Shown in pieces: positions 1-7,849 of a DNA stretch of 64,000 nt. Made by a program: the position numbers and the translations under genes. Numbering within the stretch: the first letter of the stretch is position 1; the number at the start of each line of letters is the position of its first letter. The stretch lies in the NCBI RefSeq assembly GCF_014384885.1, contig NZ_JACRST010000001.1, forward strand, positions 459,794 through 523,793. The letters are read 5' to 3'. The notes beneath the pieces were generated by a model. That model searched no databases. It had not been told where the DNA came from and was given only the letters and a program-made list of their open reading frames with translations. Source of the DNA: Ligaoa zhengdingensis. Lineage in GTDB: Bacteria; Bacillota; Clostridia; Oscillospirales; Ruminococcaceae.

Positions 1-904
1 GGTAGAGGCCGTACATGTGGTGCCCCTCCTCCAGAATACCGGAGACGCCCTGGAAGTCGTACACTGTGCAGCCGGTCTCAACCGCCCAGCGGATCATCTC
101 CCACTGCATCAAATAGTTGGGCATCACGTCGCGGTGGACGTTGTCGGACGCGCCGTAGACATAGCACACCTTGCCCGCATAGTTGGTGGAAATCGCACCG
201 CACACCGGCGTGCCCTGATAAAAGCCCATATACAGCCGCACATGCTCTCCCAGCGCGTCGAGCATCCGCACAAAATAGGACCTGGGGCGCACGTTGAAAC
301 CGTCGCGCTCCCCCGTCACCCGCATGATGCGGACAAACTCGTCCAGATACTCCTGTCCCACCGGACGGACCTCCACCCCGTTGCGCATGGCGATGCGCAC
401 CTTGCGCCGGGTGGTCTGGGTCAGGTTGGCGAACAGCTCTTCCTCGCTGCGGCCGCCGAGATACAGGCGGTAGTTGAACCGCGCCTGGATGGTCTCAAAC
501 CCTTCCGGGCCCGCAAACTGCCGAAAGCCCAGCCCCTTGGCGATGGAGATAAACTCGCTGTCGCTCATCAGCACATCCGGGTCCATCTTAAAGGTGTGCG
601 CACGGTGTTTTTTGGCAAGCGCATCGACGCCCGCTTTGAGGTCGGCGAGCACCGCCCTGTCGTGCAGGTCGCACACCGGGCCGCGCGGCGCGTACAAAAA
701 CGAGATGCCGATCAGCGGGATCTGCTGCACCAGCACACCGCACGCACCCACAATTTTGCCGCTGGCATCGCGCGATACGACCGCCTCCCAGCCCCAATTG
801 TTTTTCACCTTGCGCCAGTCGGCGCTCTGGGTGAACCCGCCCTGCGGGTGGTTCGCAACAAACGCCTCATACTCGCCGTATTGCTCTTCTGATAAGATCT
901 CCAA
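1..904 (-). CDS. FemAB-family peptidoglycan bridge aminoacyltransferase (3' end outside window)
   Basis: Likely adds an amino acid from aminoacyl-tRNA to the lipid II or peptidoglycan stem peptide, at the cytoplasmic face of the membrane. About 301 residues are visible. The N-terminal part carries the family pattern of FTQS followed by a W and VK (about residues 24-34), then YAPRGPV. The C-terminal part has GAISTNYAGKVCYVYGAS, a run ending in MQWEMIRWA, and YDFQGVSG, all typical of FemX/FemAB acetyltransferase-like folds. I chose a TTG start at 904 because GGGGAG lies at a good distance upstream and an in-frame TGA sits just before it. The usual family length is 330-400 residues, so only the tail is missing. 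The amino acid added cannot be told from sequence. Confidence 0.85.
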   Translation of the reverse strand, partial: MEILSEEQYGEYEAFVANHPQGGFTQSADWRKVKNNWGWEAVVSRDASGKIVGACGVLVQQIPLIGISFLYAPRGPVCDLHDRAVLADLKAGVDALAKKHRAHTFKMDPDVLMSDSEFISIAKGLGFRQFAGPEGFETIQARFNYRLYLGGRSEEELFANLTQTTRRKVRIAMRNGVEVRPVGQEYLDEFVRIMRVTGERDGFNVRPRSYFVRMLDALGEHVRLYMGFYQGTPVCGAISTNYAGKVCYVYGASDNVHRDVMPNYLMQWEMIRWAVETGCTVYDFQGVSGILEEGHHMYGLY

Positions 905-1040
905 CCGTGTTCACTCCCCATTGTTGCCGGACAGGCCGGCCGCGCCCGAAGGCGGCTGTTGTTTCTGTCATTAGGTTCTGCGGCATAGCCCACAGCCACG
1001 CCGCTGTCGCGCAGCGCGCGGATCGCTTTGGCCATCAATT

Positions 1041-1245
1041 TATAATAACCGCTTGCGGTTATTATAGCATAAAGCGGGGCAAAAGCGGAGAAGCCGCTTT
1101 TGCAATCGTTGCAAAACGATTGGCCGCCCTACAGGCGGGACCCGTTTCCGCTGAAAGAACCGCATTGCGGCGCAACTGCGCCGCATCCGCGCGAAGCGCG
1201 GGCAACCAAAAGGACTAAGCCTTTTGGTTTGCGGTTATTATAGCA
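1041..1245. repeat. Tandem array of seven short perfect hairpins between 15-bp direct repeats
   Basis: Within about 205 bp there are seven consecutive inverted repeats of unrelated sequence. Their arms are 1041-1052/1055-1066 (12 bp), 1079-1088/1094-1103 (10 bp), 1103-1110/1115-1122 (8 bp, GCAA loop), 1124-1128/1134-1138 (5 bp), 1166-1173/1178-1185 (8 bp), 1187-1192/1196-1201 (6 bp) and 1204-1213/1220-1229 (10 bp). The direct repeat GCGGTTATTATAGCA occurs at 1055-1069 and 1231-1245. Read on the minus strand it gives the extended -10 TGCTATAAT. The copy at 1231-1245 has TTGCCC 18 bp further upstream and could be the promoter of the FemAB gene. The rest of 905-1273 shows no convincing gene. Confidence 0.8.
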
Positions 1246-1273
1246 CAGCGTCCCGCCGCGGGGCAAGCCCGCC

Positions 1274-2101
1274 TCACTCTTTTCCCACCGGGGCTTCCCC
1301 CTGGCACAGCCGGAGATTGCGCTCCAACACAGCCGCGCCCCGCCAGCCGTACGCCCTCGTTTTGGAGAGCGCGCGGCAGTTCTCCAGGGTTAGTTTATGC
1401 ACAATATCGCGGTAAAATCCTTTGATCGGGGTGCACCTCGGATTTTGGTTGTGTGGGCAAACATCGGTACAGCGGTCGCACCCCCAGGCGAACCCGCCCT
1501 CTGCGATTGCCCGCTGCTCCCACTCCGTGAGCTCCCCCTTCTTTTGGGTGATATGGGACCGGCAGCGGGACAATTCCAGACCTCCGTCCCCGCTGAGCGC
1601 GCCGCCCGGGCACGCCTCGACACATCGCCGGCACCCGCCGCAGGTTTGTCTCGACGGAACTGCGGGCGGGAGCTCCAGAGTCGTGACGATCTCGCCGAGG
1701 AAGCAATAGGAACCGTATTCGGGCGCGATCAACTGCCCATTGCGGCCGATGAAGCCGAGGCCCGCACGCCAACCAGCCGCCACCTCGCGCACCGGGCTGC
1801 TGTCCACAAACGGCTCAAAGCGGTGCCCCGGAAACGCACCGCACAGACGTGCAGCGGCATCCTCCAGCATCGCGCGCGTCACCGTGTGGTAATCGTCCAC
1901 GATGGCGTAACGGGAGAGGTTGCGGTCGGGGTACTCCCCGACATAGTAAGGAAACAGGCAAACCACCACGCTGCGCGCCCCCTCCGGCAGGCGCGCGGCC
2001 GCCCGGCAGGGCAGCAGCGGCGGCAGGTCGGCAAAGGCGCATACCCCCCAGCGGGGAATGCCGGCTTTCCGCAGGCATTGTTCCACAGCTTCAGTTGTCA
2101 A
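1274..2101 (-). CDS. queG: Epoxyqueuosine reductase-like 4Fe-4S protein (short QueG form)
   Basis: QueG reduces epoxyqueuosine to queuosine in tRNA anticodons using cobalamin and two 4Fe-4S clusters. The 275-residue product shows DSSPVREVAAGWRAGLGFIG, the region holding the catalytic Asp and the GLGxIGK-like motif. It is followed by two cluster motifs, CGGCRRCVEACP and CDRCTDVCPHN. The C-terminal HEAT-repeat domain of full QueG (about 380 residues) is missing, as in many short clostridial homologues, so substrate identity is less certain. I chose a TTG start at 2101 because AAAGGAGG lies nine bases upstream; an in-frame upstream ATG would run through the nrdJ terminator. It lies downstream of nrdJ on the same strand. 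Confidence 0.75.
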   Translation of the reverse strand: MTTEAVEQCLRKAGIPRWGVCAFADLPPLLPCRAAARLPEGARSVVVCLFPYYVGEYPDRNLSRYAIVDDYHTVTRAMLEDAAARLCGAFPGHRFEPFVDSSPVREVAAGWRAGLGFIGRNGQLIAPEYGSYCFLGEIVTTLELPPAVPSRQTCGGCRRCVEACPGGALSGDGGLELSRCRSHITQKKGELTEWEQRAIAEGGFAWGCDRCTDVCPHNQNPRCTPIKGFYRDIVHKLTLENCRALSKTRAYGWRGAAVLERNLRLCQGEAPVGKE

Positions 2102-2125
2102 CCCGGTCGTCCTCCTTTCGCGCGG

Positions 2126-2159
2126 AAAAGGGCGGGGCCCGATGTGCCGGGGCCCGCCC
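2126..2159 (-). terminator. Rho-independent terminator after nrdJ
   Basis: A very GC-rich inverted repeat (GGGCGGG arms around a short loop) is followed on the minus strand by TTTT. It lies between the nrdJ stop and the queG ribosome binding site, so queG expression would depend on readthrough or its own promoter. Confidence 0.7.
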
Positions 2160-2178
2160 ATATGCAGTGAATATAATC

Positions 2179-4455
2179 TCAGTTGCACTTGGAATAACCA
2201 CAGGAACGGCAGGATACGCAGCCGCCTTCGTGCTCCATTTCAGCGCCGCATTCGGGGCAGTACTTTGCGGTTTTCTGGTAGCGCTCCGCGTCCGCCTCGA
2301 GCTTTGCGTTGACCTTCTGAATTGGATTCTCCTCCACGGCGCCGGCACCGTGCTCCGCCAGCATCTTCTGGTAATCCGCGACCTTGCGGATGATCTTGGC
2401 CATCGCATCCGGGCAGGAGGTGCATTTCATCCCCGGTTGGCGGATGGTGGAGGGGCAACGGATGCCCTTGAGCTGGTCGATCACCTCGTCCACACTCACG
2501 CCCGAACGCAGCGCGACCGACGCCAGCCGCGCGGTGGCCTCCGACTGGGACGGGCAGCCGCCCGCCTTGCCAGTGTTGGTGAACACCTCACAAATGCCGT
2601 GCTCATCGTAATTGACCGTGACATACAGGTTGCCGCAACCGATCTTCATCCGCTCGGTCATGCCGTAGACCGATTCCGGGCGCGGGCGCGGGGTGATGTC
2701 GGTGCGGTAGCCGCCCGCAGGTGCGGCGGGGGCGTCCTCCTTTTTGACATGGCCGATGTTGAGCACCTGGCTGTCGCGGCTTCCATCGCGGTAGATGGTG
2801 ACCCCCTTGCAGCCCAGCCGATAGGCCTGTAGATAGACCTCAGCCACGTCCTCCCGCGTCGCATCGTGGGTGAAGTTGACCGTCTTGGAGACGGCGTTGT
2901 CGGTGTGCTGCTGGAACGCCGCCTGCATTTTGACGTGGTACAGGGGGCTGATGTCGTGCGAGCAGACGAACACCCGCTTGATGTCGTCCGGTATCTCATC
3001 GATGTGCTGAAGCGAGCCCGCCTCGATGACCTTTTTCATCAGCTCGTCCGAATAAAGCCCGCGCTCAGTGAGAACCTCTTTGAGCACCGGGTTGACTTCG
3101 ATCATCTCGGTGCCGTCCATCACATTGCGGATATAGGCGAACGCAAACACCGGCTCGACCCCGGACGAACAGCCCGCCAGGATAGACAGGGTGCCGGTGG
3201 GCGCGATGGTGGTGACAGTGGCGTTTCGCAGCGGCTCGCCGTCCGCATAGATGCTCTCTGCAAACAGCGGGAAGCTGCCGCGCGCCCTGGCGAGCTCGCG
3301 GCTCTCCTGCCGGCCTGTTTCGGTGATGAAGCCCATCACACGCCCAGCCAGCTCAACCGCCGCCTCCGAGTTGTAGGGGATGCCCATGCGCAACAGCATG
3401 TCGGCCCACCCCATCACGCCGAGGCCGATCTTGCGGGTGGCCTTGGTGGTCTTGTCGATGATCTCGAGCGGATATTTGTTGACGTCGATCACATTGTCTA
3501 AGAAGTGTACCGCCAATTTGACGATCCGGCCGAGCTTGTCGTAGTCGATGACAAAGCTGCCGTCGTCCATGCGGCGCAGCACCGTCACCAGATTGATCGA
3601 CCCCAGATTGCAGGACTCGTAGGGCAGCAGCGGCTGCTCGCCGCAGGGGTTGGTGCTCTCGATCTGTCCCTGCCCCGGCACCACGTTGTCGCGGTTGAGC
3701 CGGTCCAAAAAGATGATGCCCGGTTCCCCGTTGCGCCATGCACCGTCCACAATGCGGTCGAACACCTCTTTTGCATTCAGGCGGCCGACCTCCTGCCTGG
3801 TGCGGGGGTCGTATAAGGCGTAATCCCGCCCTGCGATCGCGGCCTCCATGAACTCCTCTGTAATGCCCACTGAAATGTTGAAATTGGTGATGTCCGCGTT
3901 GTTTTTCTTGCAGTCGATAAACGCCAGGATATCCGGATGATCGACGCGCAGGATGCCCATGTTGGCGCCGCGCCGGGTGCCGCCCTGCTTGACCGCCTCG
4001 GTGGCCATGTTGAACACCCGCATGAAGCTCACCGGGCCGGAGGCCACGCCGCCGGTGGTCTTGACCGTGCTGCCCGAGGCCCGCAGGCGGGAGAAGGAAA
4101 AGCCGGTGCCTCCGCCCGATTTGTGGATCAGCGCCGCCTGCTTGATGGCCTCAAAGATAGCCTCCATGCTGTCCTCCACCGGCAGCACAAAGCAGGCTGA
4201 AAGCTGGCCCAGCGGCCGCCCAGCGTTCATCAGCGTGGGGGAGTTGGGGAGAAACTCCAGGCTGGTCATCAGCTCGCGGAATTCCTCCGCCAGCGCCTGT
4301 CGATCCGCATCGGTGTTATACAGGCTGTCGGCCCCGGCGATCGCGCCCGCAACGCGGTCGAACAACTCGTCCACCGTCTCCACAACCTCGCCGTTTTCGT
4401 CTTTAATTAAATAACGCCTCTCCAAAACGGTGATCGCGTTCTTTCCTATTTTCAT
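2179..4455 (-). CDS. nrdJ: Adenosylcobalamin-dependent ribonucleotide reductase (class II)
   Basis: Reduces ribonucleotides to deoxyribonucleotides for DNA synthesis, using B12 to make the thiyl radical, so it works without oxygen. The 758-residue product has LEFLPNSPTLMNAG and the SGGGTGFSFSRLR substrate region near the N terminus, the NPCGE active-site motif around residue 270, the GTLSILAGCSSGVEP region, and a C-terminal Cys-rich end (CPECGAEMEHEGGCVSCRSC) that probably re-reduces the active-site disulfide. I chose ATG 4455, preceded by GAGG; the upstream in-frame extension would overlap the promoter. No NrdR-type ATP cone is obvious at the N terminus. Its promoter overlaps an NrdR box, so dNTP-responsive repression is expected. 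Confidence 0.95.
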   Translation of the reverse strand: MKIGKNAITVLERRYLIKDENGEVVETVDELFDRVAGAIAGADSLYNTDADRQALAEEFRELMTSLEFLPNSPTLMNAGRPLGQLSACFVLPVEDSMEAIFEAIKQAALIHKSGGGTGFSFSRLRASGSTVKTTGGVASGPVSFMRVFNMATEAVKQGGTRRGANMGILRVDHPDILAFIDCKKNNADITNFNISVGITEEFMEAAIAGRDYALYDPRTRQEVGRLNAKEVFDRIVDGAWRNGEPGIIFLDRLNRDNVVPGQGQIESTNPCGEQPLLPYESCNLGSINLVTVLRRMDDGSFVIDYDKLGRIVKLAVHFLDNVIDVNKYPLEIIDKTTKATRKIGLGVMGWADMLLRMGIPYNSEAAVELAGRVMGFITETGRQESRELARARGSFPLFAESIYADGEPLRNATVTTIAPTGTLSILAGCSSGVEPVFAFAYIRNVMDGTEMIEVNPVLKEVLTERGLYSDELMKKVIEAGSLQHIDEIPDDIKRVFVCSHDISPLYHVKMQAAFQQHTDNAVSKTVNFTHDATREDVAEVYLQAYRLGCKGVTIYRDGSRDSQVLNIGHVKKEDAPAAPAGGYRTDITPRPRPESVYGMTERMKIGCGNLYVTVNYDEHGICEVFTNTGKAGGCPSQSEATARLASVALRSGVSVDEVIDQLKGIRCPSTIRQPGMKCTSCPDAMAKIIRKVADYQKMLAEHGAGAVEENPIQKVNAKLEADAERYQKTAKYCPECGAEMEHEGGCVSCRSCGYSKCN

Positions 4456-4490
4456 TTTGATGCACCTCAATTGCCATTGATTTTCATTGA

Positions 4491-4528
4491 ACACAATATA
4501 TTGTAGCACTGCCCCAGATGAATCTCAA
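4491..4528 (-). promoter_or_regulatory. nrdJ promoter with overlapping NrdR box
   Basis: On the minus strand TTGAGA (4528-4523) is followed after exactly 17 bp by TACAAT (4505-4500), with an extended -10 TG. The 16-bp near-palindrome ACACAATATATTGTAG at 4491-4506 matches the NrdR-box consensus and covers the -10 element. Only one box is seen, whereas NrdR sites usually come as a pair about three helical turns apart. Confidence 0.75.
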
Positions 4529-4621
4529 CATCTGTTTTTCAATTTGATACGCTTTGTGAATAATCCGCAAAAAATAGGTAAAAAATCCAGAAAGGCTGAT
4601 GGTTTTTCCCGTCGTTTTTGG

Positions 4622-4650
4622 TTGATTTTTTGGAGAAGATAGGATAGAAT
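4622..4650 (+). promoter_or_regulatory. prs promoter
   Basis: TTGATT (4622-4627) and TAGAAT (4645-4650) are separated by 17 bp. A GAAGGAG ribosome binding site follows just before the prs ATG. The short intergenic stretch is shared with the divergent nrdJ promoter. Confidence 0.65.
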
Positions 4651-4672
4651 TGAACAGAAGGAGTGTGGAGAC

Positions 4673-5815
4673 ATGACGCAGCAAATTGAGGCACAGGATA
4701 TTTTCAGTTCTGAGGACCGGGTCGCCCCACTGGGGATCATCGCGACCGAGGGCGCACGTGAATTAGCCGATAAGATCAACGCGCATCTGGTAAAGTGGGC
4801 AAAGGATGGCGGCATCGACCGCGACACCTTTATTGTGGACAGCGAATGCCCGCGTTTTTCTTCCGGGGATGGAAAAGGGCTCATCAAATCGACCATCCGC
4901 GGCGACGACCTGTTCTTTCTGGTGGATGTGGGGAACTACAGCTGCACCTATAAGCTGTTCGGTATGCAGAACTGCATGTCCCCCGACGACCATTTCCAGG
5001 ACCTCAAGCGTCTGATTCAGGCGGCCAGCGGCAAGGCACACCGCATCAGCGTGATCATGCCGCTGCTCTACGGCAGCCGCCAGCACCGCCGCAACTACCG
5101 CGAATCGCTCGACTGCGCGGTAGCGCTGCAGGAGCTGCAAAACATGGGGGTCAGCAACATCATCACCTTCGACGCACACGACCCGCGCGTGCAGAATGCG
5201 ACCCCATTGATGGGCTTCGACAACGTCATGCCCAGCTACCAGGTGCTCAAAGCGTTGTTGCGCTCGATCGATCATCTGGACCTCAGCCGGGATCATTTTA
5301 TGGTGGTCAGCCCCGATGAAGGCGCCATGAGCCGCAACATGTACTATGCCTCGGTGCTCGGCGTGGATTTGGGCATGTTCTATAAGCGCCGCGACTACTC
5401 CCGCGTGGTGAACGGCCGCAACCCGATTGTGGCACACGAATATCTGGGCGCCTCGGTGGAGGGCAAGGATGTCTTTATCGCAGACGATATCATCTCCTCG
5501 GGCGAATCGATGCTGGACATCGCCTATGAGCTGAAAAAGCACAAGGCCAAGCGCATTCTCGCTTATGCGACCTACGCCATTTACACCAACGGGCTGGAAG
5601 CGTTCGACAAGGCCTACGAACAGGGAATCATAGACGGGGTGTTCGGCACCAACCTGACCTATCGCACCCCGGATCTGCGCCAGCGCGAATGGTTCCACGA
5701 GGTAGACGTATCAAAATATATCGCCTATTTCATTGCGGCGATCAATCACGATGTCTCGGTAAGCACCATCATCGATCCGCATGAAAAAATCAAAGCGTTG
5801 CTTGCAAATCGGTGA
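4673..5815 (+). CDS. prs: Ribose-phosphate pyrophosphokinase (PRPP synthase)
   Basis: Makes PRPP from ribose 5-phosphate and ATP, feeding purine, pyrimidine, NAD and His synthesis; several PRPP users (pyrR, purA pathway, nadE pathway) lie in this window. The 380-residue protein has the ATP-binding/catalytic region MPLLYGSRQHRR, the FDAHDPR divalent-cation region, and the PRPP-loop motif DVFIADDIISSGES near residue 270. It is longer than the classic 315-residue Prs and has an N-terminal extension, a form common in Clostridia and Bacteroides. ATG 4673 follows GAAGGAG. A strong terminator follows the gene, so it is monocistronic. Confidence 0.93.
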   Translation: MTQQIEAQDIFSSEDRVAPLGIIATEGARELADKINAHLVKWAKDGGIDRDTFIVDSECPRFSSGDGKGLIKSTIRGDDLFFLVDVGNYSCTYKLFGMQNCMSPDDHFQDLKRLIQAASGKAHRISVIMPLLYGSRQHRRNYRESLDCAVALQELQNMGVSNIITFDAHDPRVQNATPLMGFDNVMPSYQVLKALLRSIDHLDLSRDHFMVVSPDEGAMSRNMYYASVLGVDLGMFYKRRDYSRVVNGRNPIVAHEYLGASVEGKDVFIADDIISSGESMLDIAYELKKHKAKRILAYATYAIYTNGLEAFDKAYEQGIIDGVFGTNLTYRTPDLRQREWFHEVDVSKYIAYFIAAINHDVSVSTIIDPHEKIKALLANR

Positions 5816-5820
5816 GATTG

Positions 5821-5851
5821 CGGCGGACTGTTTGGTAGTCCGCCGTTTTTT
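5821..5851 (+). terminator. Rho-independent terminator after prs
   Basis: The arms CGGCGGACT and AGTCCGCCG enclose a seven-base loop and are followed by six T residues. Confidence 0.92.
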
Positions 5852-5882
5852 GTCGAAATTTATCTGAATTGCTCGACTTTTG

Positions 5883-5911
5883 TTGCCAATATTATCCTGT
5901 TATGGTATAAT
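5883..5911 (+). promoter_or_regulatory. Strong promoter ahead of the riboswitch leader
   Basis: TTGCCA (5883-5888), a 17-bp spacer and a perfect extended -10 TGGTATAAT (TATAAT at 5906-5911). Transcription should start near 5918, giving a leader of about 245 nt up to the terminator at 6140-6163. Confidence 0.8.
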
Positions 5912-6039
5912 AACAATAAATCGGAACGAATTTCTATGCAAGGCTCTGATCTTTGCTCGAGATTTTGTCCCGATGGAAAGCCCGGCCGGAGACTGGTGTT
6001 GAGGATGTTTCCGGCTCGACGGCAATGATCGGAAAGCAA

Positions 6040-6130
6040 GCGATATGATTTGGCAACCTGCTGAAAGGCAGCGGCGCAAAGCGAATAGGCCTAATGCGTA
6101 AGCTGCACCCCCGTGTGGGACTGCCCTCTC
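6040..6130 (+). promoter_or_regulatory. GEMM-I class (cyclic-di-GMP type) riboswitch candidate
   Basis: The stretch contains, in the expected order, GGCAACC, a stem capped by GAAA (CTGCTGAAAGGCAG), CGCAAAGC, GGCCTAA, a second helix region, and GACTGCC. These match the conserved blocks of the GEMM-I aptamer that binds cyclic-di-GMP or, in variants, 3',3'-cGAMP. A clear intrinsic terminator follows after about ten bases, so the likely mechanism is transcription attenuation. About 120 nt of further leader lie upstream (5918-6039) with no feature I recognise. The nearest downstream gene is the membrane protein at 6407. One A is missing from the usual GGCAAACC block, and the exact ends were set by eye. 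Confidence 0.65.
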
Positions 6131-6139
6131 CTGTCGAAA

Positions 6140-6163
6140 CTCTGCTGGCAAGCAGAGCTTTTT
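6140..6163 (+). terminator. Intrinsic terminator of the riboswitch leader
   Basis: CTCTGCT and AGCAGAG arms with a GGCA loop are followed by CTTTTT. It ends the leader RNA just after the aptamer candidate. Confidence 0.85.
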
Positions 6164-6226
6164 ACATCCCGATGTCTATCTTCCTAAAAATCGATCCGAA
6201 GTGGTCGCTTTTCATCGAATTCGTGA

Positions 6227-6292
6227 TATAATAACCGCAAAGCAGCTATTATACTTATGCGCAGGCCACCGCGCCTTCCCGGCGCTCCGGCC
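6227..6292. repeat. Structured region resembling the first part of the 1041-1245 hairpin array
   Basis: TATAATAACCGC at 6227-6238 faces GCAGCTATTATA at 6242-6253, an imperfect version of the 12-bp hairpin at 1041-1066. It is followed by a nested hairpin, GGCC (6264-6267) with GCGCC (6271-6275) pairing to GGCGC (6281-6285) and GGCC (6289-6292). I see no gene in 6164-6406. The TATAAT at 6227-6232 may also act as a -10 element. Confidence 0.45.
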
Positions 6293-6406
6293 CATATGTG
6301 CAATGATACCATTTGCGCTCTGCGCTCATGGCGTAATAACCGTAGAGGCGGTCGCTTTATCATCACGATTCGACAGCATAACAGGACAACGGGGAGGGGC
6401 TACGGC

Positions 6407-6859
6407 ATGAGAAAAAACAACAACTACAGGCGCGCTTTGGAATATCTTGAGCTGGCTACCTGCCTGATTTATCTCGGCTGGCTGGTTTTTCTGGCGATCC
6501 TCTGGGGCTCGGAACGCATGGCTCCCCACCGTGTGGCAAATGTGGTAAGCCTTGTGTTTTCTCTGTTGATTTCGGTGCTGCTGTGTTGGATCCGCTGGCT
6601 GCCGCAGGTGCGCGCGGTCCGCTCCGGCCTGACTGCGAGGCAGACCGGAAGGATCGTTCGTTCCCGCCTGTGGTGGATCGGATCGGTTAAACTGGTTATG
6701 GTCTGTGGTTTCGCAGGAATGTCAATCTCCATGGTGTTTAGCCAAATTCTTCGCATGATCCTTGCTGTTTTGACGATATTGGCGCTGGTCGGCGTCAGTA
6801 TCCGTTTTGGGCTGGAACAGAAAGCCGTTCTTTCAGATTCTGTCCGTTCGCCGCGATAG
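6407..6859 (+). CDS. Small integral membrane protein of unknown function
   Basis: The 150-residue product has four hydrophobic segments (about residues 18-33, 48-64, 92-112 and 117-134) and a basic N terminus (MRKNNNYRRA), so it should sit in the cytoplasmic membrane. ATG 6407 is preceded by GGGGAGGGG at a good distance. I do not recognise the family. It is the first gene after the cyclic-di-GMP-type riboswitch candidate, with 240 bp between, and it is followed by a DeoR regulator 59 bp downstream on the same strand. It may therefore be the riboswitch target, but a separate promoter in the gap is possible. Confidence 0.65.
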   Translation: MRKNNNYRRALEYLELATCLIYLGWLVFLAILWGSERMAPHRVANVVSLVFSLLISVLLCWIRWLPQVRAVRSGLTARQTGRIVRSRLWWIGSVKLVMVCGFAGMSISMVFSQILRMILAVLTILALVGVSIRFGLEQKAVLSDSVRSPR

Positions 6860-6918
6860 TTTTCGCAACCGGGCTGGTGGATGCCTGCGCGACGCCGGGC
6901 AGTGAGCAGGAGGAGACC

Positions 6919-7758
6919 ATGAAAAGAATCGGAGATTTCAGACCGAACATCATTCCGGCGGAACGGAAAAAGCGAATCTTCGGCTACATTTTGCAAAACG
7001 GCTGCGCGCAAATCCGGGAGCTGTCCAATGTCTTTTTGGTGTCGGAGGCCACAGTGCGGCGCGATCTCGCGGAATTGGAGACCGAAGGGTACATCGAACG
7101 CACTCACGGCGGAGCGGTCCTCGCCGGGACGCGCCTGACCGCTGAGCGCGGTTTCACTTCATCTCAATTCGACATACCACATCTCGAGGAAAAGAAAAGC
7201 ATTGCAGAACACATGGCGAGCTATATCTCCAACGGGGACCGCGTCTTCCTAGATGTGGGAACCACGGCCTTTGAAATTGCCAAACGGTTACACACCCACC
7301 GCGATCTCACCGTAGTGACCTGTGATCTGGTGATCGCCAGCATGGTGGAGTTCCACCCCAGTAGCACCTTGATTGTGACTGGGGGCATCAAACGGGAGGG
7401 GGGGCACCATCTGCTGATGGGCACCCTAGCCGTCGAATTTCTCAAAAATATCCACCTCGACAAAGCCATTCTGAGCGTGGATGCGATCGACCCGGATTAC
7501 GGCCTCTCCCATTCCGATTACACCGATGCGGTCATCAAACGGCTGGTGACGCAGATTGCGGACCAGGTCTATGTGGCTGCGGATCACTCCAAATTCGGCC
7601 GTCCCACGCTGGCCCGAGTTTGCGGTTTGGATAAGGTCGATCGTTTGGTGACCGACGACGGGCTCTCCCCCATCTATCAGCGGAGGCTCCGCCAAAAAGG
7701 CGTTCCCTTTTTCCTCGCTTCATCTCAACAAGATAACCACTCTCAAGCCCGGCGCTGA
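6919..7758 (+). CDS. DeoR/GlpR-family transcriptional regulator
   Basis: A 279-residue DNA-binding regulator that usually responds to a sugar phosphate. The N-terminal winged helix contains the DeoR signature (EATVRRDLAELETEGYIERTHGGAV, here residues about 45-70). The C-terminal DeoRC ligand domain shows FLDVGTTAFEIAKRL, TGGIKREGGHHLLMG and the ADHSKFGR motif. ATG 6919 follows GGAGGAG. No sugar operon adjoins it, so the target is unknown; the preceding membrane protein may be co-transcribed. A terminator overlaps its stop codon. Confidence 0.88.
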   Translation: MKRIGDFRPNIIPAERKKRIFGYILQNGCAQIRELSNVFLVSEATVRRDLAELETEGYIERTHGGAVLAGTRLTAERGFTSSQFDIPHLEEKKSIAEHMASYISNGDRVFLDVGTTAFEIAKRLHTHRDLTVVTCDLVIASMVEFHPSSTLIVTGGIKREGGHHLLMGTLAVEFLKNIHLDKAILSVDAIDPDYGLSHSDYTDAVIKRLVTQIADQVYVAADHSKFGRPTLARVCGLDKVDRLVTDDGLSPIYQRRLRQKGVPFFLASSQQDNHSQARR

Positions 7759-7776
7759 GCGCTCCGGGCTTTTTTA
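7746..7776 (+). terminator. Terminator overlapping the DeoR stop codon
   Basis: AGCCCGG and CCGGGCT arms, with further GC pairing inside, are followed by six T residues. The TGA stop lies in the loop region. Confidence 0.88.
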
Positions 7777-7849
7777 TTTTTCAGGAGGAAACAATCGACG
7801 CGCGGGCGTATATGATGAATTAATCCCCTAAAAGGCGGTGTTATGGATC

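Noticed and set aside
905..1038. A short minus-strand frame (MAKAIRALRDSGVAVGYAAEP) before the FemAB gene
   Set aside because: It could be a gene remnant, but it lacks a ribosome binding site and runs out of frame into the FemAB coding region.
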